Source: Endotrypanum monterogeii
Lineage: Eukaryota > Euglenozoa > Kinetoplastea > Trypanosomatida > Trypanosomatidae
DNA: 64,000 nt
Direction: 5' to 3'
Assembly: GCA_000333855.2 (NCBI GenBank)
Contig: CM007314.1
Coordinates: forward strand, 895,838-959,837
This document shows positions 1-9,426 of the stretch, one piece after another. Position numbers and translations under genes: made by a program. The notes under the pieces were generated by a model. That model was not told the DNA's origin and did not search any database. It worked only from the letters and a program-made list of their open reading frames with translations. The stretch's first letter is position 1; each line of letters opens with the position of its first letter.

Positions 1-1693
1 CGTCCGGACTGTCATGAATCGATTGGAGAGCGAGCTGCTTCACAGCCAACTCACCCTCCAGCCTGGCAACGCGCCGCTTTGTAGCATAGTATTCCAGCAA
101 GCCCGAGAATTCGGCTGGGATAGACATGATATCGTCGTGCAGGGACTTTGTTACATACTCGAAGTACTCCACCCTTGCAGAGCGGCCGAGAGAATGAGAG
201 AACGTGAGCATCACTAGACTGCGCAGAGGATCAGTGCCTGGTACGAGGTAGTGATCGAAGCAGAGAACCTTGGCGAGTCGATCTATGGCTGGTTGGATTC
301 CTAGCGGCTGGGGCTTTTGCAGTGGGCCTGCTGGCATCACCGTAGAGTGTTGATCGAGCTCATAGGAGCACCAGATCGGGAAAAGGGCTTCAATTTCACC
401 TTGGGTATAGCGATGCTCCACTCCCTCCTTCAGATGATCGCTAGCAGACAGAAAGTCGTCGTCGACCATCCAGTGATCTTTGCGGTTCATACCCCACCAC
501 ACGATGGTGCCGTCATTGAAGAGAAAAAGGTCAAACGCCTTCTCGCTTGACACGTGCAGCACCTCATATATCATCTCCGTCGTGTAGCCCCGTCGGTGAA
601 ATACAGTTTCCAGCGCGTTCAGATCAAAGCGCTCTGCAACGCAACTGTAGCTGACGCTGCCAATGTGCGCAGAGAGAGCTTCTGCAGAGGAGAGCAATGG
701 CTTACACATGCGTCGCTCCCCTGCGAAGCTCATCGGATGCGTTCCCCCGCGCTCAGTGCGGCGCCCGTGTCGCTGACGCATAGGCGATCGCAGTACACGG
801 GAGGACGAGACACGCGCACGGGGCTGCTCATCCGGCATAAGAGGGCTCATGTGCATGTGAAAAGGCCGTCGGAGGTGCACACGGTCGTCAATAGGGGACA
901 CGACGAAGATGGACTGATAGGACTGGAGGTACTCCAACAGAGGACCGTACGTCGATTCATATTCACCGTTCCAGTTCATTCTCTTCTCCATCTCTGCAAG
1001 AGTAACTCCGGCGGCGTTGTTAGCCATCACCAGACTCAGCAGCCGAGTTCGTGGGTCAGCGGGCATTTCATTATCTGATCTAGACAATCGCCACGGGAGC
1101 CGAGGGTTTCCTGGTAAAGGCGTTGACGTCGTCGGCACCACAGCCCTGCTCGCAAAGAAAGGCGACATCAGATAGCCTGAATAGGCCAGGTATGAGTCGC
1201 TAAATTCGCGTTGTTCATTACGGTCCCCCTCACCGACATTTTCTGGTTGCATCTCAGGGACGTGAAGGGCACAGTGGTCGAGAAGATGGTTTTGCTGATC
1301 CCCTAGAAAACTGAGAGATTCATTTGTCAGGAGAAGCTTATCCTCTTCCATTTCGGCATTCTTTTCCCATTTCGCGTGCTGTGCACACTGACGGATACAG
1401 CTTTGGGGACCGCTGTGATGTGCATTCGCCTCGCTATCATTTGAGAGAAAATGCTCTAGGCGCGCATCTCCGATCGAGTGAGCACCCGAACGGCGACTTC
1501 GACGCGATGCCCTAGAGCCTATTGGGGAGGGGACATTATCGTAATCTTGGGGAACGGTTGCAGTTTCTGCTACTCTTCTCGACGATCCACTGTGATGAAG
1601 CGCCACCTCATCCTCTGAAGAATCTGAAAGGGACGGACTTCTTACCTCGTGTTCGATGTCCACGAAACCACGTGTTTCGAAAAAGTTGTCCAT
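1..1693 (-). CDS. DUF155/RMD1-RMND1 (YagE) family protein, C-terminus cut by window edge
   Basis: The minus frame is open from an ATG at 1693 to the left edge, about 564 codons with no stop, so the C-terminus is missing. Roughly residues 1-230 are Ser/acidic-rich linker. From about residue 340 the protein shows DUF155 hallmarks: an AERFDLNALE segment, then a hydrophobic strand ending FNDGTIVWWGM (the family's DGxxVxWG core), and later SHSLGRSARVEYFE, matching the family's conserved SHALAQS-like helix. Known members (yeast Rmd1/Rmd8, human RMND1) include mitochondrial inner-membrane proteins that support mitochondrial translation; the terminal membrane segment expected in the family would lie beyond the window. 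The same frame stays open and protein-like upstream of 1693 but holds no ATG until it has crossed a TA repeat, so the true N-terminus is uncertain. Family call is strong; a role here is inferred. Confidence 0.8.
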   Translation of the reverse strand, partial: MDNFFETRGFVDIEHEVRSPSLSDSSEDEVALHHSGSSRRVAETATVPQDYDNVPSPIGSRASRRSRRSGAHSIGDARLEHFLSNDSEANAHHSGPQSCIRQCAQHAKWEKNAEMEEDKLLLTNESLSFLGDQQNHLLDHCALHVPEMQPENVGEGDRNEQREFSDSYLAYSGYLMSPFFASRAVVPTTSTPLPGNPRLPWRLSRSDNEMPADPRTRLLSLVMANNAAGVTLAEMEKRMNWNGEYESTYGPLLEYLQSYQSIFVVSPIDDRVHLRRPFHMHMSPLMPDEQPRARVSSSRVLRSPMRQRHGRRTERGGTHPMSFAGERRMCKPLLSSAEALSAHIGSVSYSCVAERFDLNALETVFHRRGYTTEMIYEVLHVSSEKAFDLFLFNDGTIVWWGMNRKDHWMVDDDFLSASDHLKEGVEHRYTQGEIEALFPIWCSYELDQHSTVMPAGPLQKPQPLGIQPAIDRLAKVLCFDHYLVPGTDPLRSLVMLTFSHSLGRSARVEYFEYVTKSLHDDIMSIPAEFSGLLEYYATKRRVARLEGELAVKQLALQSIHDSPD

Positions 1694-1809
1694 GTAGTGA
1701 GGTACGCCAGCACTAAACCTTACAAAGGGATCTGTATTGAGTGTATGCAGGATATCGAGAAGAATTTGTTCAAGAGGAATAGCAGGGTAGGAGCATTTAT
1801 CTCGTGGAA

Positions 1810-1844
<35 letters not shown>

Positions 1845-3022
1845 CTCTGGGTGTGAGTGCATCCATTTCTTTCAGACCCCTCTCCCACAAAAAAAAAAAA
1901 AATCGCACTGTAATTTAGAAGGCAAGACGAGAACCACAGCAAAAGCATCGCTGGCAGCTGCTAGCTTGCACATTCATGAACACATAAGCGCGACCTAGTT
2001 TTGCGCGTTACTCCCTCCAGAGGGAAAGTGCAGAGGTGGTCGCAACAAGGGGATGGACATTTTGACACCACAACCTCTTACAGAAATATAATCCTCGTTG
2101 TCAGCAGTGATGTACCGCACCAAGTTCCTTTGCATCAAAACAAAAACATGTGCGACTCAGGCATACACAGAACAGCGTCACTGTAGAAATGAGATAGCCT
2201 CTCTCCTTTGGGGTCCTGCTATATATGATGCAATACACACAAAACTATAGGTGTGGAGGGGGGATCAAAAAGAAGAAGTGGATAGGTGCGCTTGGTAGCG
2301 CCGCTGGTGCCCTTCTCCTCCTCCACCTCAAGAAGCATGACCGACCAAGGCTCCCCGTCAAAGAAAATGGAAAAAGAGAACATGGGCAATCATGAGCTAC
2401 GCAAAAAAAAAAAAAAAACACCTACACCACTCCCCATGCTCCGAGGTACTCGTCCACGCTGTTTGACATAGAATAAATCGCCGACAGACAATATAATAAG
2501 ATCTGAGGAAAAAAGATTGTTGATCAACCACGCCTTTTCTGCAGTGTAAAACAGGACTGGGGCCACACGCGCTAGAGGACACAGATCTACACAAACGTGA
2601 CTACTGATGTGCGATACAAAGAGCTCAGGGAAAAAAACAAAAAACGATAAACAGAGAAGTCGCACCAACCTCAACGAGGACAGAAGAGATTCTATGATGC
2701 TTCCAAAAACGCAGAGGTAGTATCAGGTAAAGCAAGTGGGAGGGGGAATACACCTTTCGTTGAAAAATTTAAGAGTCGAGGCCGCAGCTTCGAGGAAGAG
2801 AAAAGCGCCAGACAGGCACATTCGCTGACGCAACGAAGATGGTTCGAAATGAGGAAACAAAATCGCCTCCCTCCCTCCTCATCACTAATTTTACTTTTCC
2901 TTTATCTACCCTGACGCAAGTAGTCACAGCGTCGTATTATCGCCACCGAGGCATAAGAAAGCACATACCTATCATCTTTCCAGAAAGCCGCAGCCCTTCC
3001 ACTCAATTTTGTTTGCCACAGC
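1694..3022. other. Intergenic region between the mitochondrial carrier and the DUF155 gene
   Basis: No convincing gene. It holds a TA microsatellite, poly-A tracts at 1889-1902 and 2402-2417 (T-tracts on the coding strand, suited to spliced-leader acceptors) and otherwise unremarkable sequence. Short open frames here are rich in Phe, Ile and Tyr from homopolymers and look non-coding. Confidence 0.6.
1812..1843. repeat. (TA)n microsatellite upstream of the DUF155 gene
   Basis: About 16 TA units. On the minus strand it lies just downstream of a T14 tract (1889-1902) and a candidate AG acceptor near 1848, so it probably sits in the 5' UTR or N-terminal region of the DUF155 gene. Confidence 0.9.
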
Positions 3023-3943
3023 TCAGTAGCCAAAGCCGCAGCGGACACCGTGACGTGGCGCAAAGAGAGGCTGAAGGGCGGAGAACGTACCGAACACGAC
3101 GGCCACCATCGGCACTTCCTTCAGCAACGTCGGTAGCAGTCCACGACAGATGGCCGAGTCGTGAATCACCGTCTGCATGTACTGATGTGCACTCAACGGG
3201 TAAGAGATGGTTGATGCCACAGTTGCTGCCGCACCACCCAAGATGAAGTTGGTTGCCACCGTTGTCGTGTAGTTTCTCCAACCCCAATCGCGGCTCGTCA
3301 CCCCCGCTCCGCGGTGAGGCGGAGCTGCCTCGTCTAAACGCATCGGATCAGTGTTTTCAAACATCAGTACCGTCCTCGATGACTCGCACCGCTCCAGAGG
3401 CAACAAGTTACGCTCAGTAAAGCGACGAAGGCCCTCGAAGACAGTGAACAAGGTGCCGAAATATAGTGCATTCGAGATAAGATTGGGTGTTGTGTACCAC
3501 AGCTGCAAGATCGTTTTGTTTTTCATAACACGCACCGTGTCCATCGGGGATTTTCCGAGGCGACGGCTCTCATCTAATACGCGAGAGATCGGGTTGCACA
3601 CTAGCCGCATGTTCAGTCCAGCAAAGGCGCCAACCATAAAGGTGGCTAACATCTTAGAAAGCGGATCTTGTTCGAGTCCGGGAAGCAACTTGTGAGCTAC
3701 GGGACAGTAGAACATCATAAGAAAGCCAAACTGTGGCAAGCGTCGACCCACAGTTTGTACCACACCCTTGGAGCCCCCTTGATCCAGCGGAACGACAACT
3801 GCGCGACCAAGACCGCCGGCGAGTGCACCGGAAAGAAACGTGCCAGGATCTTTGAGTGTTTTGGGGGTTTCTTTTTCTATTTTCCAGCCACGGTATGCCG
3901 CGGTCAAGACACCGTTGTAGACGAAAGTCAGCAGTTCGAACAT
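3023..3943 (-). CDS. Divergent mitochondrial carrier family (SLC25-like) protein
   Basis: A 306-aa protein, the usual size of mitochondrial carriers, starting at an ATG. Three repeats can be seen, each with a helix ending in a degenerate form of the carrier signature Px[DE]xx[KR]: PLDQGG near residue 54, PISRVLDESRR near residue 119 and PLSAHQYMQ near residue 250. Each follows a hydrophobic, small-residue-rich helix (for example GALAGGLGRAVVVP and GGAAATVASTISYP). The acidic residue of the motif is lost in repeats 2 and 3, so the salt-bridge network is unlike that of classical carriers and the substrate cannot be guessed. Carriers move metabolites across the inner mitochondrial membrane. A candidate splice acceptor lies at 4103-4124, about 160 nt upstream. 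Confidence 0.75.
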   Translation of the reverse strand: MFELLTFVYNGVLTAAYRGWKIEKETPKTLKDPGTFLSGALAGGLGRAVVVPLDQGGSKGVVQTVGRRLPQFGFLMMFYCPVAHKLLPGLEQDPLSKMLATFMVGAFAGLNMRLVCNPISRVLDESRRLGKSPMDTVRVMKNKTILQLWYTTPNLISNALYFGTLFTVFEGLRRFTERNLLPLERCESSRTVLMFENTDPMRLDEAAPPHRGAGVTSRDWGWRNYTTTVATNFILGGAAATVASTISYPLSAHQYMQTVIHDSAICRGLLPTLLKEVPMVAVVFGTFSALQPLFAPRHGVRCGFGY

Positions 3944-4102
3944 CTCTCTCGCAAAAATCCTCTTTTCTATTATTTCGTAAATTCACGGAAATTGAGTGAG
4001 TGTGGGTGCAGCACGACCATTCGAGCTTTTCCTGTGGAATGCGATGCTCTGACCTAAAGTGGCTGTATCTCCTTTTGATTCGTCTACCTGTGTTGCCTCC
4101 TG

Positions 4103-4124
4103 CTGCGGACACAGAAAAAAAAAA
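4103..4124 (-). promoter_or_regulatory. Predicted spliced-leader acceptor for the carrier gene
   Basis: On the minus strand an uninterrupted T10 tract is followed by a short stretch ending in CCGCAG (AG at 4104-4103). It is the nearest strong polypyrimidine-AG pair upstream of the ATG at 3943. This is a prediction from sequence only. Confidence 0.45.
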
Positions 4125-4201
4125 CTTATAATATATATATATATATATAGACAATAGTGGTGGGGTCGAAGACCGGAAGAGTACTAGAATCCACCTTAAT
4201 A

Positions 4202-4236
<35 letters not shown>

Positions 4237-4822
4237 TTGCCTTGGATTTCACTACGACTGTCCTCTACGTTTTTTTTTCTATTACTATGATAATAAGAAA
4301 ATACTATATATGTGAGAGAGAAAAGCGGCGTACTAATAAAAAAAAATTGATGGGACGCACGAATTTGAGGGCGACTGCCAATGTACACTAGCAGCTCAAA
4401 CTCTTACTGAGTGTGTGTGTGTGTGTGTGTGTGATTGTCGGTCAAGAGATCAAGGAGACCAAACAAGAGTCAGTGCTAGCGGTGGAGACCACTAGTGGAG
4501 GTCTTTTTTTTCCCCTCCCCCTGAAGAAAAAAAAAATGTGAAAAGAAAGTTTCGTGTACAGCTAAGATGGTAACATGTCCAGGGAGCAAAAAAAAAAATG
4601 TGCCCCAAAACAGAAGCGCACTGCTCCGTTTTTTTTTTGTGTGTGAAGACATGAATTTGAAAGAAAAAGGTGGCGGCGTGGGGAGAAGGCCAGAAATGAA
4701 GGAGTCGACCTCTCATCGGAAAATCCAGCGGCTACCCCCATTGCAGGTGCAACCACTACTCACTTATATACGTATATATAAATATATAAATATATACCTA
4801 CGTTATTCATTAGTATCACCAT

Positions 4823-5089
4823 TTACGGGTGTGCACATCTCACGTCCTTCTCTCTAAATGACATTGGTGAGAGAATTAAGCGCTCCATTATTTCATTTAC
4901 ACTATCCGCCAGCGCCACACGCTCATCAATGGTATGCCGCGCACCTTCGAACAACAGACAACAAACATCATCATCATCATCATAAATGCCTCTGAAAGAC
5001 AAGATGCGACTCTGGGGAAAGCGCAATGCCACCATGTGTTTGTTTGCTATTCCCCACATTCCTGTACAGTGGTGCTCAGGCAACCACAT
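4823..5089 (-). CDS. Possible small protein, unrecognised (88 aa)
   Basis: An 88-codon frame with mixed, protein-like composition, including a DDDDD run encoded by GAT repeats (the CAT repeat at about 4966-4983). A pyrimidine-rich stretch ending in TTTCCAG lies upstream near 5170-5180 and would be a reasonable splice acceptor. Against it, two short out-of-frame ATG ORFs come first in the predicted mRNA, the length is small, and I recognise no family. It may be a genuine small gene, the remnant of one, or 3' UTR of the Rei1-like gene. Confidence 0.28.
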   Translation of the reverse strand: MWLPEHHCTGMWGIANKHMVALRFPQSRILSFRGIYDDDDDVCCLLFEGARHTIDERVALADSVNEIMERLILSPMSFREKDVRCAHP

Positions 5090-5323
5090 AGGGCATGCAC
5101 GCGCCCTCTGCTGAACAACACGCACACAAGCGCCGCTCCTTCTCTTTCTTACGCTTCCGTGCCCATCAACGCTGGAAATGCAAAGCGTAAATAAATAAAT
5201 AAATAATATAATATAAATATATAGAGAGGGAGAGAGATGACAGCAGGTAACATGGGTCACATCCGCAAGCTGCCCAAGCACCGAAACAACCACTGGAACA
5301 GCTGTGGAAATTAAGCCCAGAGC

Positions 5324-6442
5324 CTAACTGAACATCATGTTGCCATCGTATCCCTTCGGATGTAGCTTATTCGTACGCATGCTAACGTCCAGCTGCAGAT
5401 CGTGACGCTCACCACCGCTGCGCTTCGCCACCCAGGCCGCCTCCTTGTTCATCGCCACCATAACCTCTCTCTGTTCTTGCTTGGCCAACGCTCGCGTCTC
5501 CTGCTCTGCAGCCAATATAGCCAACCGCTTTTCGTTCTGCTCCTCCGTTTCGCGCGGCCGGGAGCGCGGAACCTCCGCTTCGCGCTTCAGCACAACGCGC
5601 TTCTTTTGTGTCTTATCGTGCGCGAGAATAAGCTCGTCGCCGCGGACACCATCGAGCTGGACGGCCTTCGCCTCTTTCGGGTCCTCGAGACCCACGTCGT
5701 AAAACTCCTGGTATTCAGGACTGAGGATAAGACGCTCGTGATTCGTCTCGCGCATATGATCCCGCAGCGCCTCAAGTGAGCTAAAGGAGCGTGTGCGCTC
5801 ATTGCAGACGATGCACATGAGGCCGTTGATTTTCCGAGCCAAGTATGCGAGGAGGGCCGCTTTGTCCGTGCAGTGGCTCGTCAATGGAATGGTGAAATGG
5901 TGCACGCGCTCCAAATGACACAGGTTCGCGTCGACGTCCGCAGACAAAAACCCGCAGAACATGCACCGCACCTCGCTTGTGTCCTCTTCCCGCTCCTCAA
6001 CCTGAACTTTTGGAGCAGTTTTCTTCTTATCCCTCGCGTCCGCCCGGCCACCGCTGCCTTTTTTGGCGTTGTTCCGACGATGCAGCCCCATCGCCGCACT
6101 GCCGAGCGATGTCGAGGTAAGCATACTTGCCGCCTCCGAGTCGCGTGCAATGATGCGTTGCTCCTTGCGCATCAGGTGGGCTGTTGAGCGGATGTGGGCT
6201 TGAAGCGTCTGGACAGAGCGGAATGTTTTTTTGCAGAGAGTGCAGGAATAAAGAGGTGCACCGCTTTCATCTAGTTGAGCACCCTCCATATCCTTACTAG
6301 CAAGGCGATGTTCCTGCAGCGAGAAAGGACGCAAACCCTCAACGCGGCGGCGGACATTCGTGAGGTGAAAATCTGAGCCGTAGTGGGTACGCATCAACTC
6401 ACCGTCTTCCAGCGCGACGTTGCAAGTTCCACAGCGAGACAT
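5324..6442 (-). CDS. Rei1/ZNF622-like C2H2 zinc-finger protein, predicted cytoplasmic 60S maturation factor
   Basis: A 372-aa protein starting at an ATG. Four C2H2-type fingers are visible: C4/C7/H20/H26 at the very N-terminus followed by a TNVRRRVEGLRP segment; CTLCKKTF...H near residues 67-90; CMFCGF...H near 160-185; and CIVCNE...H near 209-235. This spacing, the N-terminal finger followed by an NxxRRVxGLxP motif, and the basic/charged tail match yeast Rei1/Reh1 and human ZNF622. In those organisms the protein binds late cytoplasmic pre-60S subunits and helps release Arx1 and inspect the exit tunnel. The role here is inferred from the family. The gene has a predicted acceptor at 6533-6545, which would place a TA repeat inside a 90-nt 5' UTR. 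Confidence 0.82.
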   Translation of the reverse strand: MSRCGTCNVALEDGELMRTHYGSDFHLTNVRRRVEGLRPFSLQEHRLASKDMEGAQLDESGAPLYSCTLCKKTFRSVQTLQAHIRSTAHLMRKEQRIIARDSEAASMLTSTSLGSAAMGLHRRNNAKKGSGGRADARDKKKTAPKVQVEEREEDTSEVRCMFCGFLSADVDANLCHLERVHHFTIPLTSHCTDKAALLAYLARKINGLMCIVCNERTRSFSSLEALRDHMRETNHERLILSPEYQEFYDVGLEDPKEAKAVQLDGVRGDELILAHDKTQKKRVVLKREAEVPRSRPRETEEQNEKRLAILAAEQETRALAKQEQREVMVAMNKEAAWVAKRSGGERHDLQLDVSMRTNKLHPKGYDGNMMFS

Positions 6443-6505
6443 TGTGAAAGGGAGGTGACAAACGATGAGATGGAAAAAAAAAACAAGACAGGAGAGATTC
6501 GATGA

Positions 6506-6526
6506 ATATATATATATATATATATA
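6506..6526. repeat. (TA)n microsatellite in the probable 5' UTR of the Rei1-like gene
   Basis: About 10 TA units lying 64-84 nt upstream of the ATG at 6442. There is no AG between this repeat and the ATG on the coding strand, so the acceptor most likely lies upstream of it and the repeat is transcribed into the mature mRNA. Confidence 0.85.
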
Positions 6527-6532
6527 AAGATT

Positions 6533-6545
6533 CTGAAGAAAAAAA
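6533..6545 (-). promoter_or_regulatory. Predicted spliced-leader acceptor for the Rei1-like gene
   Basis: On the minus strand a T-rich run ends in CTTCAG (AG at 6534-6533). It is the first AG upstream of the ATG on the coding strand, because the 90 nt between contain none. Confidence 0.5.
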
Positions 6546-7946
6546 GACAGGCTATGTGGAGGTACGTGTCAAAACAAGCAACGAAAAAAGGCAAGATTTT
6601 TGAGACCAGCAGAACAGGTAAGAGGGTTGGGAAGAGAGTGTTGCTATGGGCGAGGGACAGCAATCTCTGCCGTAACAGCGAAGGTAGGTAATTAGCACAC
6701 ACACAAAAAAAGACAATTTTACACACAGACACGCATAAATGTGGATATGAATGTATTAAAAACAAAAACGCTCTATACCTCGTACTACTGTTTGATGTGA
6801 GCCCTTCAAAAAAATGTGAAATACGGAAAGCAGTAAGGAGACTTGACGTCGTTCTTTAGAAGTGTAGGCTCGAGATACGAGTAAAAAAAAGTAATAGTGT
6901 TCCTTCGGAAAAAAAAAAACCTTCACCAAAGCCATCAAACACGAAAAATGAATATTGTTTTAAAAAGCAAGTGAGAAACAGCACCTGTAGAGATATGGAA
7001 CGTTTATGTCGAAGGGGCAGAAAAAAAAGAGAGAAGAATCCAGGCAGTTAGTGACCTGGAGAGGCACCTGCACGTCGATCTTTCTTAAAAAATTAAATTA
7101 AGCAGTTTTGCTGCAATGCCGAAGCTGTAAATGAAAGAGTTTGAGAAACAAAAAGAAAGAGGAAGAGCAGCGAAGTTTTTTTTCCATTACTAAGATCCTG
7201 ACAAAGGAGGAGGAAGGGGAGCAGGATCACGTCCACGCGCACTACAACGGTGTCCATGAGTTCCTCACGTGCCCCTCCACGGAGGCAGGTATATTGAGTT
7301 TTGGATCATTCCAAAGGGCACGATTCACCCATCTCCGTAAAGAATGTTTTGTGTACATTTTTTCTTAGCGTTCCAGTGTAAGCAGGGCATGCCTAGCCCT
7401 TTGCTCAGATTTTCAAATTTTCTTTTTTTTTTCCACGTGCTGGTAGGTGAAGGCTAACCATGTTCGTGGGGAAAAATAAAATCCCGACAGGAATGATAGG
7501 AAATGGTGGTGATTGCAGAACCTAAAGACACGCAAGTATATATATATTTATATATCAATCCAAGCACAGGGAACAACCGAAGAGAAGTCCTGTAGTGGAG
7601 AAAAAAACAAGGTTTGGCGCCATCCAAAAAAGACAAAGACACACTGAATCTTTGTGTTCTGAGGAACAAAAAAAAGAACAGAGGAACCGATCACGACCAA
7701 ACTAAGGGGTTAAAGGTGTCTTCAACAAGTACTACTTCCGTGGGTATCGACTTTCATTAACAATCAATCATTTTCAACTGGCTTCCCAATCGCCAATAAC
7801 CTGTCTACCCTCAGTTAAAGCACCTAAACATGCAAACACACGCGCAATCCCACATCATTCAGACAACAACTCTGCTCGCCAAGAGTTTCCTTTTGTACTT
7901 TCACAGCACCGCCTGCTCTACATACGTGGTCCTACTCCTCCGCAAC

Positions 7947-8197
7947 TCCTGCCGTCTATGGTGTACCCGCTTCCTCAAAATCAATTGGCGCACAAAGGCC
8001 CGCCAATGACCGTTACAGGAAGCAGTACGGGAGAGTGTCACACCTGTCGGTGTAGGCGCTTGCGGGACTCCACCCAGGAAAGGGTGGGAGGGGGGGGGTG
8101 GACAGTTGGCCAGGCTCAGCTCAGGTCACCTCCCTCCCCCTTCCCCAATGTACCTCCTCTTTGTTCAGTGTGTGCTTCGTGAAAGAGTGTGGAAAGC
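7947..8197 (+). repeat. Dispersed ~250-bp repeat, copy A (inverted relative to copy B)
   Basis: This segment matches the reverse complement of 22177-22426 almost base for base, with scattered substitutions and a difference in G-run length. Similarity starts abruptly at the TCCTGCCG motif and ends abruptly near GAAAGAGTGTG, outside which the flanks differ. The sharp ends and opposite orientation indicate a mobile or otherwise dispersed element. I do not recognise it as a named retroposon family. Confidence 0.85.
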
Positions 8198-8384
8198 CTC
8201 CTCGGCGCTCCGCGGCACACCCGCTGGACAGCTGCGCTTCTGCCCTTATCCTGTCCACCAGACAACTTCCCAATCCCAAGGTGACTGGGCCCTTGGTTTC
8301 ACTGCGGTGCACCACGCCAGCTGGTGTCGGCGACATGCGCTTCCACGGCTGGTAACGCCCAACAAGAGGTGGCACGGAGCCGTT

Positions 8385-8407
8385 GGGGGGGGGGGGGGGG
8401 GGGGGGG
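8385..8407. repeat. G23 homopolymer next to the assembly gap
   Basis: A run of 23 G that is followed 33 nt later by unresolved bases. Such runs often break sequencing or assembly, and could form a G-quadruplex. Confidence 0.9.
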
Positions 8408-8440
8408 TTATTCTCCGTCAAACGCTCCCCGCAACACCTC

Positions 8441-8647
8441 NNNNNNNNNNNNNNNNNNNNNNNNNNNNNNNNNNNNNNNNNNNNNNNNNNNNNNNNNNNN
8501 NNNNNNNNNNNNNNNNNNNNNNNNNNNNNNNNNNNNNNNNNNNNNNNNNNNNNNNNNNNNNNNNNNNNNNNNNNNNNNNNNNNNNNNNNNNNNNNNNNNN
8601 NNNNNNNNNNNNNNNNNNNNNNNNNNNNNNNNNNNNNNNNNNNNNNN
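8441..8647. other. Assembly gap (207 N)
   Basis: Unresolved bases; nothing can be said about their content, and the real gap length may differ. Confidence 0.99.
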
Positions 8648-9426
8648 TGGGGTAGTCCCAGCCAAATCCGTGGAGGGGCTTGTCACGCCTGTTCATTCCG
8701 CGCGTGTTGAAAAGCGTTCTGCGTCATGGAGACAGCAGCAAGCAAAGCAGGCGAGACCATCGCTGAGCGGACGTCTGCTACCCTGCAACACCTGTGCTGG
8801 GCACCACGTGGCGCATCGCTGGTGATGGCGAATGACGTCGGCGAAAGAGGACCAGGGGAAGGGAGGGGACATCGTACGTCCCACTAGAGCGCCTTATAGG
8901 TCTCCCGCCGAGGAAAGCTTCAGGGAAGGTAATGCTTCGACAGACTCAGCCATGCCGCCAAACCTCTTCGCAGTCTCCACTGATGCCCCCCCCCCAAAAA
9001 AAAAAAAAACAGTGCCATTCAGCTGTGGGAAAACTAAGAACACCAATCAGTTTTTTTTTATCCGAAAAGATACTAAGCATGCACTTGATTCGCGGGAAAG
9101 GTCGAGTGTAAGGGTGAATCTAAGTTCGGTTCTCATTCACCTCACTCGTCAATTTGACAACAACGCAGTTCTCGCACACGCTGAGCAAGCATCGGGAAAG
9201 AGACAAAGAGGAACGACACATGCACATTAGGGGTCGTGGAGGGCTGAAAAGGATATCTGCCTCGCTTCTACCGAGGCGCTAACCGGCACACACACACAGA
9301 CACCTACAAAGATAAAAAGATTATTCTTAACAGATACATGAACCGGTGGCCTGTATCTCGTACAGCAGGGTGCAGATGTGAGGACGTGAAGGAAAATTGT
9401 TCCTTCTACTAGTGGGATGTAAGAGA

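Larger units (their letters stand above)
3944..5323. other. Intergenic region with TA and TG microsatellites and a candidate small ORF
   Basis: Between the Rei1-like gene and the carrier. It contains TA repeats at about 4132-4150 and 4199-4232, a (TG)n at 4411-4433, an AAAT repeat at about 5187-5205 and several A/T homopolymers. A possible short coding region at 4823-5089 is listed separately. The long minus frame through 3944-4388 is read through TA repeats and is rejected. Confidence 0.6.
6443..9426. other. 3-kb intergenic region with assembly gap and a dispersed repeat copy
   Basis: Lies between the P4-ATPase and the Rei1-like gene. It contains a dispersed repeat copy (7947-8197), a G23 run abutting an assembly gap, a C10A13 junction at about 8987-9009, and homopolymer-rich flanks. 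No convincing gene; short open frames have no supporting motif. Sequence hidden by the gap could hold more of the repeat. Confidence 0.6.

Noticed and set aside
554..1078. Plus-strand 174-codon ORF
   Set aside because: It is antisense to the continuous DUF155 frame, which has family motifs; no plus-strand gene evidence.
3654..4388. Minus-strand 244-codon ORF overlapping the carrier gene
   Set aside because: Read through TA repeats (runs of IYIYIY) and out of frame with the carrier; low-complexity.
8832..9230. Plus-strand 132-codon ORF after the gap
   Set aside because: Opposite strand to every other gene, crosses a C/A homopolymer junction, no motif.
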